From positions 1-5,369 of the forward strand of contig JAHBAP020000548.1 of the NCBI GenBank assembly GCA_018500005.2: DNA of 5,369 nt, given 5' to 3'. This DNA comes from Mycobacterium sp. (GTDB taxonomy: Bacteria; Actinomycetota; Actinomycetes; Mycobacteriales; Mycobacteriaceae). The notes beneath the pieces are model-generated. The model did not search any database. It saw only the letters and a program-made list of their open reading frames with translations, and was not told where the DNA came from. The position numbers and the translations under genes were made by a program. Of the stretch, positions 1 to 5,369 are shown piece after piece; positions within the stretch are counted from its first letter, which is position 1, and every line of letters starts with the position of its first letter.

Positions 1-99
1 AGCCGGCGGGCCGGCGACATTCAACCCGGGAGCCGGCGGGCCGGCGACATTCAACCCGGGAGCCGGCGGGCCGGCGACATTCAACCCGGGAGCCGGCGG
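1..99. repeat. 30-bp perfect tandem repeat, 3.3 copies
   Basis: Three identical 30-bp units occupy 1-30, 31-60 and 61-90, followed by the first 9 bases of a fourth at 91-99. No mismatch separates the copies, which points to recent expansion or homogenisation. The array touches the window edge, so its true copy number is unknown. Each unit contains a short inverted repeat (GCCGG, loop CGGG, CCGGC; first copy at 2-15) and a CCCGGG palindrome at its end. The unit length is a multiple of three, and on the minus strand it can be read as an in-frame decapeptide (see the partial CDS here). Confidence 0.97.
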
Positions 100-144
100 A
101 GGTCCACCCACACCGAGGTCAGGGGCCTGAGGACCATCAGTCAC
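1..144 (-). CDS. partial N-terminus of a divergent Pro/Gly-rich repeat protein (possibly DUF4245/Rv1100-like)
   Basis: On the minus strand a frame opens at GTG 144-142 and stays open for 48 codons to the window edge. It begins [14 protein letters not shown], then reads PPPA and three copies of the decapeptide [10 protein letters not shown], so the 30-bp DNA repeat lies exactly in frame. Supporting points are the repeat length divisible by three, mostly G/C third positions, a typical mycobacterial MT- start, and placement divergent from glpX. From memory, M. tuberculosis has Rv1100, a DUF4245 membrane protein, divergently transcribed from glpX at this place, and a Pro-rich cytoplasmic N-terminus before its membrane segment would fit. 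No DUF4245 domain or membrane helix is visible here, so the family name is inference from synteny only. No good Shine-Dalgarno precedes the GTG. An in-frame GTG at 177-175 is an alternative start. The forward frames across the repeat are also open, so coding on this strand is probable but not proven. Confidence 0.5.
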   Translation of the reverse strand, partial: MTDGPQAPDLGVGGPPPAPGLNVAGPPAPGLNVAGPPAPGLNVAGPPA

Positions 145-199
145 GTCAGCCAGTATCCCAGGTCTGGACCCGTCCACCGGTTCTGGGACAATCTTGGCT
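145..199. promoter_or_regulatory. candidate divergent promoter region between the leftward gene and glpX
   Basis: This 55-bp spacer lies between the leftward GTG (144) and the glpX ATG (200). On the plus strand GACAAT (187-192) ends 7 bases before the ATG, with a weak -35-like CTGGAC (164-169) at a 17-base spacing. On the minus strand GATACT (157-152) also ends 7 bases before the GTG. Each hexamer matches TATAAT at four of six positions, but neither has the T at position 1. Neither start has a convincing Shine-Dalgarno. Both layouts would suit leaderless transcripts, which are common in mycobacteria. This is motif reading only. Confidence 0.3.
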
Positions 200-1243
200 A
201 TGCCTGATGCCCGGCCTGACGTCCGCCGACGCGAAGCCCCCGACCGCAACCTGGCCCTGGAATTGGTCCGGGTCACCGAAGCCGGGGCCATGGCCGCCGG
301 ACGCTGGGTCGGCCGGGGCGACAAGGAGGGCGGCGACGGGGCCGCCGTCGATGCCATGCGCGAGTTGGTGAACTCGGTGTCGATGCGCGGAGTCGTGGTG
401 ATCGGCGAGGGCGAAAAGGACAACGCCCCGATGCTCTACAACGGCGAGGAGGTCGGCAACGGCGACGGACCGGACTGCGACTTCGCCGTCGACCCGATCG
501 ATGGCACAACCCTGATGGCCAAGGGCATGCCCAACGCCATCTCGGTGCTGGCAGTCGCCGAGCGCGGCGCGATGTTCGACCCGTCGGCGGTGTTCTACAT
601 GAACAAGATCGCCGCCGGACCCGACGTCGCGGACTTCATCGACATCACCTCACCGATCGCGGCCAATATCCAGCGCATCGCCAAGGTCCGCAAGGCATCG
701 GTCTCCGACATCACCGTGTGCATCCTGGACCGGCCGCGTCACGAGAAGCTGATGTCGGAGGTCCGCGGTGCAGGCGCCCGAATCCGGCTGATCTCCGACG
801 GCGATGTGGCAGGCGCGATTTCGGCCTGCCGGCCCGACTCCGGCACCGACCTGCTGGTCGGTATCGGCGGGACCCCGGAGGGCATCATCACCGCGGCGGC
901 GATCCGCTGCATGGGCGGCGAGATCCAGGCGACCCTGGCGCCCAAGGACGACGAGGAACGTCAGAAGGCCATCGACCGCGGTCACGATCTGGACCGCGTG
1001 CTGACCACCAGGGATCTGGTGTCCGGAGAGAACGTGTTCTTCTGCGCCACCGGCGTCACCGACGGCGACCTGCTCAAGGGCGTGCGCTTCTTCGGCGGTG
1101 GCTGCACCACCCAGTCGATCGTGATGCGGTCCAAGTCCGGCACGGTCCGCATGATCGAGGCCTACCACCGGCTTTCCAAACTCAACGAGTATTCCGCGGT
1201 GGACTTCACCGGGGATGCCGACGCCGCCTATCCACTTCCGTAA
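200..1243 (+). CDS. glpX: class II fructose-1,6-bisphosphatase GlpX
   Basis: The enzyme hydrolyses fructose 1,6-bisphosphate to fructose 6-phosphate, the committed step of gluconeogenesis, in the cytosol. The 347-residue product shows the GlpX signatures: [12 protein letters not shown] (residues 38-49), GEGEKD (69-74), the lithium-sensitive phosphatase motif DPIDGTT (98-104) and GGTPEG (223-228). By alignment from memory with E. coli GlpX, the metal ligands would be D46, E70, D98 and E227. The threonine of the DGTT motif (T103) matches the one studied as catalytic in the M. tuberculosis enzyme. The protein closely resembles M. tuberculosis Rv1099c over its whole length, including the C-terminal DFTGD...YPLP ending. 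I chose ATG 200. A TTG at 194 would add two residues, and neither start has a clear ribosome site, so a leaderless mRNA is possible. The N-terminal 15 or so residues are the only poorly conserved part. It is the first gene of a pair with fum, 32 bp downstream. The gene appears intact. Confidence 0.97.
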   Translation: MPDARPDVRRREAPDRNLALELVRVTEAGAMAAGRWVGRGDKEGGDGAAVDAMRELVNSVSMRGVVVIGEGEKDNAPMLYNGEEVGNGDGPDCDFAVDPIDGTTLMAKGMPNAISVLAVAERGAMFDPSAVFYMNKIAAGPDVADFIDITSPIAANIQRIAKVRKASVSDITVCILDRPRHEKLMSEVRGAGARIRLISDGDVAGAISACRPDSGTDLLVGIGGTPEGIITAAAIRCMGGEIQATLAPKDDEERQKAIDRGHDLDRVLTTRDLVSGENVFFCATGVTDGDLLKGVRFFGGGCTTQSIVMRSKSGTVRMIEAYHRLSKLNEYSAVDFTGDADAAYPLP

Positions 1244-1264
1244 GACCCCACCGAAGAACCGAGC

Positions 1265-1272
1265 AGAGGGAG
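1265..1272 (+). promoter_or_regulatory. ribosome binding site of fum
   Basis: AGAGGGAG lies three bases before the ATG at 1276, with its GAGG core about 6-9 bases before it. It decides this ATG over any start in the upstream open stretch of the same frame, and it contrasts with the absence of such a site before glpX. Confidence 0.65.
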
Positions 1273-1275
1273 CAC

Positions 1276-2679
1276 ATGTCCAACGACGGCGAGTACCGCA
1301 TCGAGCACGACACCATGGGCGAGGTCCGGGTGCCGATCAATGCCTTGTGGAGGGCGCAGACGCAGCGCGCCGTGGAGAACTTCCCGATCTCCTTCCGCGG
1401 ACTCGACCGCAACCAGATCCGAGCCATGGCACTGCTTAAGGCGGCGTGCGCCCAGGTCAACAAGGACCTCGGCAAGCTTCCGGCGGAGAAGGCCGACGCC
1501 ATTATCGCCGCCGCCAATGAGATCGCCGACGGCAAGCACGACGACCAGTTCCCGATCGACGTGTTCCAGACCGGCTCGGGCACCAGTTCCAACATGAACG
1601 CCAACGAGGTGATCGCCTCGATCTGTGACCGCAACGGCGTGAAGGTCCACCCCAACGACGATGTCAACATGTCGCAGTCGTCGAACGACACCTTCCCGAC
1701 CTCAACCCATATTGCGGCCACCGAAGCTGCTGTGCGCCAGTTGATTCCGGCGCTGGAGGTGCTGCATACCGCCCTGGTCAGCAAGGCCAGGCAGTGGCGT
1801 ACGGTCGTGAAGTCGGGCCGCACCCACCTGATGGATGCCGTTCCGGTCACCCTCGGCCAGGAGTTCGGCGGCTATGCCCGCCAGATCGAGGCCGGCATCG
1901 AACGGGTCAAGGCGACGCTCCCCCGGCTCGGCGAGCTGGCGATCGGCGGAACCGCCGTGGGCACCGGGCTCAACGCCCCCGATGGGTTCGGCGCGAAGGT
2001 CGTCGAAGTGCTCGTCGCCCAGACCGGTCTGGCGGAGTTGAGCACCGCCAAGGACTCCTTCGAAGCCCAGGCCGCCCGGGACGGACTCGTCGAGGCCTCC
2101 GGCGCGCTGAAGACCATCGCGGTCTCGCTCACCAAGATCGCCAACGACATCCGCTGGATGGGCTCGGGTCCGTTGACCGGTCTGGGTGAACTGCACCTGC
2201 CGGACCTGCAACCGGGCTCCTCGATCATGCCGGGCAAGGTGAATCCGGTGATCCCGGAGGCCGTCACCCAGGTGGCCGCCCAGGTGATCGGCAATGACGC
2301 CGCAATCACGGTGGGCGGTCTGTCGGGTGCCTTCGAGCTCAACGTCTACATCCCGATGATGGCGCGCAACCTGCTGGAGTCATTCACGTTGCTCGCCAAC
2401 GTCTCCCGATTGTTCGCCGATCGCTGCATCGACGGCCTGGTCGCCGATGAGGAGCGCCTCAAGCGCCTCGCGGAGTCGTCACCGTCGATCGTCACCCCGC
2501 TGAACTCTGCGATCGGCTACGAGGAGGCCGCCGCGGTCGCCAAGGAAGCCCTCAAGGAGCACAAGACGATTCGGCAGACGGTGATCGACCGGGGTCTGAT
2601 CGGCGAGAACCTCTCCGAGGCCGAACTCGACAAGCGTCTGGATGTGCTGGCCATGGCCAAGGTGCGCGAGGAAGGCTAG
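1276..2679 (+). CDS. fumC: class II fumarate hydratase (fumarase C type)
   Basis: This enzyme catalyses the reversible hydration of fumarate to L-malate in the TCA cycle. It is the oxygen-stable, iron-free class that works as a homotetramer. The 467-residue protein carries the whole superfamily set: [13 protein letters not shown] (99-111), SSNDTFPT (135-142), [12 protein letters not shown] (180-191) with H184 equivalent to E. coli H188, and the signature [11 protein letters not shown] (314-324) with the catalytic-loop serine S315. Length and sequence match mycobacterial fumarase (Rv1098c in M. tuberculosis). The start ATG 1276 is supported by a purine-rich AGAGGGAG at 1265-1272 and by the expected N-terminus ([14 protein letters not shown]). 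The reading frame stays open far upstream through glpX, but that stretch is only a shadow frame. The gene lies 32 bp after glpX with no terminator visible between them, so co-transcription is likely. It ends 11 bp from the stop codon of the convergent antiporter gene. Confidence 0.98.
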   Translation: MSNDGEYRIEHDTMGEVRVPINALWRAQTQRAVENFPISFRGLDRNQIRAMALLKAACAQVNKDLGKLPAEKADAIIAAANEIADGKHDDQFPIDVFQTGSGTSSNMNANEVIASICDRNGVKVHPNDDVNMSQSSNDTFPTSTHIAATEAAVRQLIPALEVLHTALVSKARQWRTVVKSGRTHLMDAVPVTLGQEFGGYARQIEAGIERVKATLPRLGELAIGGTAVGTGLNAPDGFGAKVVEVLVAQTGLAELSTAKDSFEAQAARDGLVEASGALKTIAVSLTKIANDIRWMGSGPLTGLGELHLPDLQPGSSIMPGKVNPVIPEAVTQVAAQVIGNDAAITVGGLSGAFELNVYIPMMARNLLESFTLLANVSRLFADRCIDGLVADEERLKRLAESSPSIVTPLNSAIGYEEAAAVAKEALKEHKTIRQTVIDRGLIGENLSEAELDKRLDVLAMAKVREEG

Positions 2680-2686
2680 TTCCCTC
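2668..2686. terminator. weak hairpin at the fum/antiporter convergent junction
   Basis: GAGGAA (2668-2673) can pair with TTCCCTC (2680-2686), leaving one bulged C and a six-base loop that contains the fum stop codon. It could slow transcription from both directions between genes only 11 bp apart. There is no T-tract on either side and the stem is short, so this is a weak candidate. No better terminator is visible here. Confidence 0.2.
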
Positions 2687-2690
2687 CCGC

Positions 2691-3890
2691 TCATTGTGCG
2701 CTGACGGCCAGCCGTTGGATTCCAGGGGCCAGGGTAAGGCTGTGCAGCACCAGGCTCAGGGTCACGGTGACGACGACGGCGGTGCCGATCAACTCGGTGT
2801 TCTGAATTTCGCCGCGGTTGATCACCAGTAGGCCAAGGACCACGGTGCCGATCCCGCGCGGACCGAACCAGCCGATGAAGAGCCGTTCACGTATCGGCAG
2901 GTCGGTTCGAACCAGCGAGAGCAGGACGGTGACAACGCGGACGGCGAACAGTGCCAGGACGGCGAACACGATGACCCGCCAATCCGCGCGCATCCATCCG
3001 TCGATCACTGCGAAGGCGCCGAACATCGCGAACACCAACAGTTCCAGCAGTTGCCCGGCGGCGTCGGAAACCTGGGTGGGAAGGGCATCTTCGGCCTTGC
3101 GCCTGCTGACGAAGGAGAACGCCAAACCTCCGGTGAATGCGGCGACAAAACCGCTGGCCTCGAGGCGTTCACCGACCGCAAAACAGATGAATGCCAAAGC
3201 CAGCGTGGCCAATTGCGCCCAGGTGTCGCTCATCCAGTGGTACCGCCGTGACCGCGCTACGACCACTCCGCCGACAAGACCGACGGCGCCGCCGGCAAGT
3301 AGCGAAAGGAACTCGGTGCTGAACATGAACCATGCCCAATTCGCATCGCGGCGGGCGGCCTGTTCGGAGGCCAACGCGAGCGCCGTCAGCAGGATCGCCA
3401 GGGCGAAGCCGTCATAGAAACCGCTCTCCACCGACAGCGTATGGCGAACCCGTTCGGGGATGCGACGGTTGTCCAGCAGTGCTTCGATCAGCGCCGCTTC
3501 GGTGGGGGCGACGATCGCGGCCAGACAGACCGCCTCCCACCACGGCAGCACCGGCAGCAGCACCACCGCCGTCAGCGCGCCCAGCAGCACCGTCAACGGG
3601 ATGCCGATGACCAGCAGTCGCAATGTCACCGATCCATGCACCCGGATGCGGTCAAAGCTCAGATTGGCGGCCTGATTGAACAGGATGACGGTGAGTGCCA
3701 ACTGCGCCAGCACGGTGTAACCCTCGGTGCCCGGACCGGCGTCCAGAAAGCCTAAACCGAAGGGGCCCAATCCCATTCCGGCGAGCAGGAAGATCAGCGC
3801 GGGTGCGATGGCGGAGCGGTTGACCCGTTCGGAGACCACCGCGTAGCCGAGGACCAGTACGGCCAGGACAAGCGGTGTGGCGTAGTGCAC
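2691..3890 (-). CDS. CPA1-like cation:proton antiporter (sodium/hydrogen exchanger family)
   Basis: This 399-residue integral membrane protein has about 12-13 hydrophobic segments (roughly 5-20, 26-50, 58-76, 87-113, 118-136, 157-175, 190-212, 225-241, 245-262, 278-296, 303-328, 336-358, 366-386) and no long cytoplasmic tail. The architecture and the motif FIGWFGPRGIGTVVLGLL (338-355, with R345) are those of Na+/H+ exchangers of the CPA1/NhaP type, which trade cytoplasmic Na+ or K+ for H+ to control pH and ion balance. The ion-site motifs depart from the usual ones. T130-E131-A132 stands where Thr-Asp-Pro is typical, and E155-S-G-F-Y159-D160-G where ESGLNDG is typical, so the Asn of the Asn-Asp pair is Tyr. 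D160 and S156 are kept. The substrate ion therefore cannot be named. The GTG start at 3890 overlaps the deacetylase TAG by one base (TAGTG), suggesting translational coupling. The next in-frame Met (residue 39) would remove the first membrane segments. In M. tuberculosis this position holds Rv1097c, an unrelated Gly/Pro-rich membrane protein (from memory). Confidence 0.92.
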   Translation of the reverse strand: MHYATPLVLAVLVLGYAVVSERVNRSAIAPALIFLLAGMGLGPFGLGFLDAGPGTEGYTVLAQLALTVILFNQAANLSFDRIRVHGSVTLRLLVIGIPLTVLLGALTAVVLLPVLPWWEAVCLAAIVAPTEAALIEALLDNRRIPERVRHTLSVESGFYDGFALAILLTALALASEQAARRDANWAWFMFSTEFLSLLAGGAVGLVGGVVVARSRRYHWMSDTWAQLATLALAFICFAVGERLEASGFVAAFTGGLAFSFVSRRKAEDALPTQVSDAAGQLLELLVFAMFGAFAVIDGWMRADWRVIVFAVLALFAVRVVTVLLSLVRTDLPIRERLFIGWFGPRGIGTVVLGLLVINRGEIQNTELIGTAVVVTVTLSLVLHSLTLAPGIQRLAVSAQ

Positions 3891-4729
3891 TAGACCCCGT
3901 TGGTCGGGCCGCCACTGTTGGCGCCCGGGATGTCGGTGATCGGGAAGTTCGGCATCGGTGTGGGCGACGGCGTGGCCGGCAGCGATGGGATGTCGGCGGC
4001 CGGAATGTCATGAATCAGGTTCACCGGCGGCCCGTTCTCCCGTCCGCCGTAGACACTCCCGGGGGCCCGGTCACCGAGCAGTTGGCTGACCGTGACCAGG
4101 TGGTATCCGTTGGCTTCGAGCACCGGCAGGAACTGCTGCACCAGGTCGACGGTCGAGGAGTAGGTGTCGTGAAACAGCACCACCGAGCCCGGCTTGATCT
4201 GAGTCATCAGCATGTAGCGGGTGGCAACGGTGTCGGAGTCGTTGATCCAGTCGAACGGGATCACATCCCAGAGGATGCCGGCCAGACCCTCTTTGGCGGC
4301 GACGGCGTTGACCGCATCATCGGTCAGTCCGCCGGGGGGCCGCCACAGCGTCGGGGTCTGTCCGGTCGCGGCGGTGATCGCCTCCTGGGCCTTCGACAGT
4401 TGATCCGGCACATACCGAGCCGGGATGGTGGTCATATTGGGGTGTTCCCAGGTGTGGTTGCCGATCTCCATACCGGCCTCGGCAATCCGCTTGGCGCCCT
4501 CGGGGTTGGCCGCCACCTTGTTGCCGATCAGGAAGAAGGTGGCTTTGGCGCCGGCGTCGCCCAGGACCGTCAGGAGACGGTCGGTGTAGGGAGTGGGCCC
4601 GTCGTCGAAGGTAAACGCCACGCACTTGTCCACCGCACAGTCCACCGGCGCCGACTGAGCCGTCTTCGCGCCGGGGGCGCACCCCACTAACAGCAGCGTC
4701 GCGGCAAACAGAGAAAGTCCGCGCAGCAC
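3890..4729 (-). CDS. polysaccharide (peptidoglycan-type) deacetylase, CE4/NodB family, predicted lipoprotein
   Basis: This is a metal-dependent deacetylase of carbohydrate esterase family 4, expected to remove acetyl groups from N-acetylated sugars outside the membrane. The closest known relative is Rv1096 of M. tuberculosis, reported as a peptidoglycan N-deacetylase. The 279 residues show all five CE4 motifs: TFDDGP (40-45; D42 base, D43 metal), H92-TWE-H96 (metal), RPPGG (130-134), D160-W161 and LFHD (185-188; H187 acid). C31 and C36 flank the start of the domain and may form a disulfide. The N-terminus MLRGLSLFAATLLLVGC is a short lipoprotein signal with lipobox LVGC (C17), so the mature protein should be membrane-anchored. 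A Pro-rich tail (about 242-279) contains repeated DIP motifs and resembles the Rv1096 tail. The start is GTG 4729, which gives the complete signal peptide; no ATG lies nearby. It follows phoH2 by 10 bp and its stop overlaps the antiporter start, so all three genes probably share one mRNA. The stretch matching Rv1096 is intact. Confidence 0.95.
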   Translation of the reverse strand: MLRGLSLFAATLLLVGCAPGAKTAQSAPVDCAVDKCVAFTFDDGPTPYTDRLLTVLGDAGAKATFFLIGNKVAANPEGAKRIAEAGMEIGNHTWEHPNMTTIPARYVPDQLSKAQEAITAATGQTPTLWRPPGGLTDDAVNAVAAKEGLAGILWDVIPFDWINDSDTVATRYMLMTQIKPGSVVLFHDTYSSTVDLVQQFLPVLEANGYHLVTVSQLLGDRAPGSVYGGRENGPPVNLIHDIPAADIPSLPATPSPTPMPNFPITDIPGANSGGPTNGV

Positions 4730-4739
4730 GGCGGTCAGT

Positions 4740-5369
4740 TTACGGCAGCACCTCGGGGCTGAACTCCTCCAGCATCTCGGTGACCAGAGCTGCGATCGGG
4801 GAGCGTTCGCTGCGGGTCAGGGTGATGTGGGCGAAGAGCGGATGGCCCTTGAGCTTCTCGATCACCGCCGCCACCCCGTCGTGCCGGCCAACACGCAGGT
4901 TGTCACGTTGCGCGACGTCATGGGTGAGTACCACCCGCGATCCGGCACCGAGCCGGGACAGCACCGTGAGCAGGACGTTGCGCTCCAGCGACTGCGCCTC
5001 GTCGACGATGACGAACGAGTCGTGCAACGAGCGGCCGCGGATGTGGGTCAGTGGAAGCACCTCGAGCATGCCGCGAGACTGCACCTCCTCGAGCACCGCC
5101 GGACTGGCCAGCCCCTCCAGGGTGTCGAAGACGGCCTGGGCCCAGGGGCCCATCTTGTCGCTCTCGCTGCCGGGCAGGTAGCCCAATTCCTGTCCACCGA
5201 CGGCGTACAACGGCCGGAACACCACGACCTTGCGCTGGCTGCGTCGCTCCAGCACGGCCTCCAGACCGGCGCACAGGGCCAGCGCGGATTTACCGGTTCC
5301 GGCCTTGCCGCCGAGCGAGACGATGCCGACGGATTCGTCCAGCAGCAGGTCGAGGGCGACGCGCTGCTC
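4740..5369 (-). CDS. phoH2: PhoH2-type PIN-PhoH ATPase/RNase, C-terminal ATPase domain (5' truncated by window)
   Basis: The frame is open from the window edge for 209 codons to TAA 4742-4740, so the visible part is the C-terminal half of the gene. It carries a Walker A motif GKAGTGKS (fragment residues 21-28), a Walker B motif VIVDEAQ (D123, E124), the [13 protein letters not shown] segment, and RSERSP near the end, which may supply an arginine finger. This is the PhoH P-loop NTPase domain. The sequence is almost that of M. tuberculosis PhoH2 (Rv1095, about 433 residues), a PIN-domain RNase fused to a PhoH helicase-like ATPase that unwinds and cuts RNA. The PIN domain would lie in the missing N-terminal half, so the fusion is inferred. 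A start at V39 of the fragment (GTG 5255) is not real, because Walker A lies upstream of it. It is the first visible gene of the leftward operon with the deacetylase; its promoter is outside the window. Confidence 0.95.
   Translation of the reverse strand, partial: EQRVALDLLLDESVGIVSLGGKAGTGKSALALCAGLEAVLERRSQRKVVVFRPLYAVGGQELGYLPGSESDKMGPWAQAVFDTLEGLASPAVLEEVQSRGMLEVLPLTHIRGRSLHDSFVIVDEAQSLERNVLLTVLSRLGAGSRVVLTHDVAQRDNLRVGRHDGVAAVIEKLKGHPLFAHITLTRSERSPIAALVTEMLEEFSPEVLP

Noticed and set aside
1..99. CRISPR array
   Set aside because: The 30-bp units abut directly with no spacers between them, so this is a simple tandem repeat.
1..137. Minus-strand mini-frames within the repeat, each ATG...TGA (MSPARRLPG then stop)
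   Set aside because: Nine-codon units created by the repeat itself, with no ribosome site; probably a by-product of the repeat sequence.
1..207. Plus-strand open frame through the repeat ([10 protein letters not shown] units) ending at TGA 205-207
   Set aside because: It would run over the glpX start in another frame and its sequence after the repeat looks random. Synteny and a good start codon favour the minus strand. It cannot be fully excluded because its start would be outside the window.
650..1168. 172-codon open frame on the minus strand inside glpX
   Set aside because: It is antisense to a strongly conserved gene and shows only composition typical of GC-rich shadow frames.
718..1275. 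Upstream open extension of the fum reading frame through glpX
   Set aside because: It is an out-of-frame shadow of glpX, Arg/Gly-rich with no recognisable domain. The fumarase family N-terminus and a ribosome site place the start at 1276.
2818..3417. 199-codon open frame on the plus strand opposite the antiporter
   Set aside because: It is a Ser/Thr/Arg/Ala-rich shadow translation. The minus strand encodes a clear multi-helix transporter.
3875..4690. 271-codon open frame on the plus strand opposite the deacetylase
   Set aside because: It is a low-complexity Gly/Arg/His/Val-rich translation with no motif, while the opposite strand encodes a complete CE4 enzyme with all catalytic motifs.

Overview
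The window is GC-rich, with G or C dominating third codon positions and GTG starts on two genes. Every recognisable protein reads as the ortholog of a Mycobacterium protein. The block glpX-fum, facing a polysaccharide deacetylase and a PhoH2-type PIN/ATPase, is the arrangement I recall from M. tuberculosis (Rv1099c, Rv1098c, then Rv1096, Rv1095), seen here from the opposite strand. The best guess is a non-tuberculous, probably fast-growing mycobacterium (Mycolicibacterium-like).

Layout from left to right. Positions 1-99 hold a perfect 30-bp tandem repeat (three full copies plus 9 bp). It lies inside what looks like the 5' end of a leftward gene starting near 144 and running off the window edge. 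A short divergent spacer (145-199) separates this from glpX, the class II fructose-1,6-bisphosphatase (200-1243, +). fum, the class II fumarase (1276-2679, +), follows 32 bp later, so the two form a central-carbon operon (gluconeogenesis plus TCA cycle). After an 11-bp convergent junction, the minus strand carries, in transcription order from the right edge, the ATPase half of phoH2 (4740-5369, truncated by the window), a predicted lipoprotein peptidoglycan/polysaccharide deacetylase (3890-4729) and a CPA1-like cation:proton antiporter (2691-3890). The gaps between these are 10 bp and a 1-base overlap, so they look like one transcript and partly translationally coupled.

The metabolic genes and the synteny are ordinary. 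Three things deserve attention. The repeat at the left edge reads in frame as a Pro/Gly-rich decapeptide in an unlisted partial gene. The antiporter occupies the place where M. tuberculosis has Rv1097c, and it lacks the usual CPA1 ion-site signatures (Thr-Glu-Ala instead of Thr-Asp-Pro, Tyr-Asp instead of Asn-Asp). The deacetylase carries a clear lipobox. I see no mobile element, CRISPR array, tRNA or rRNA, and no evidence of a wholly new system.
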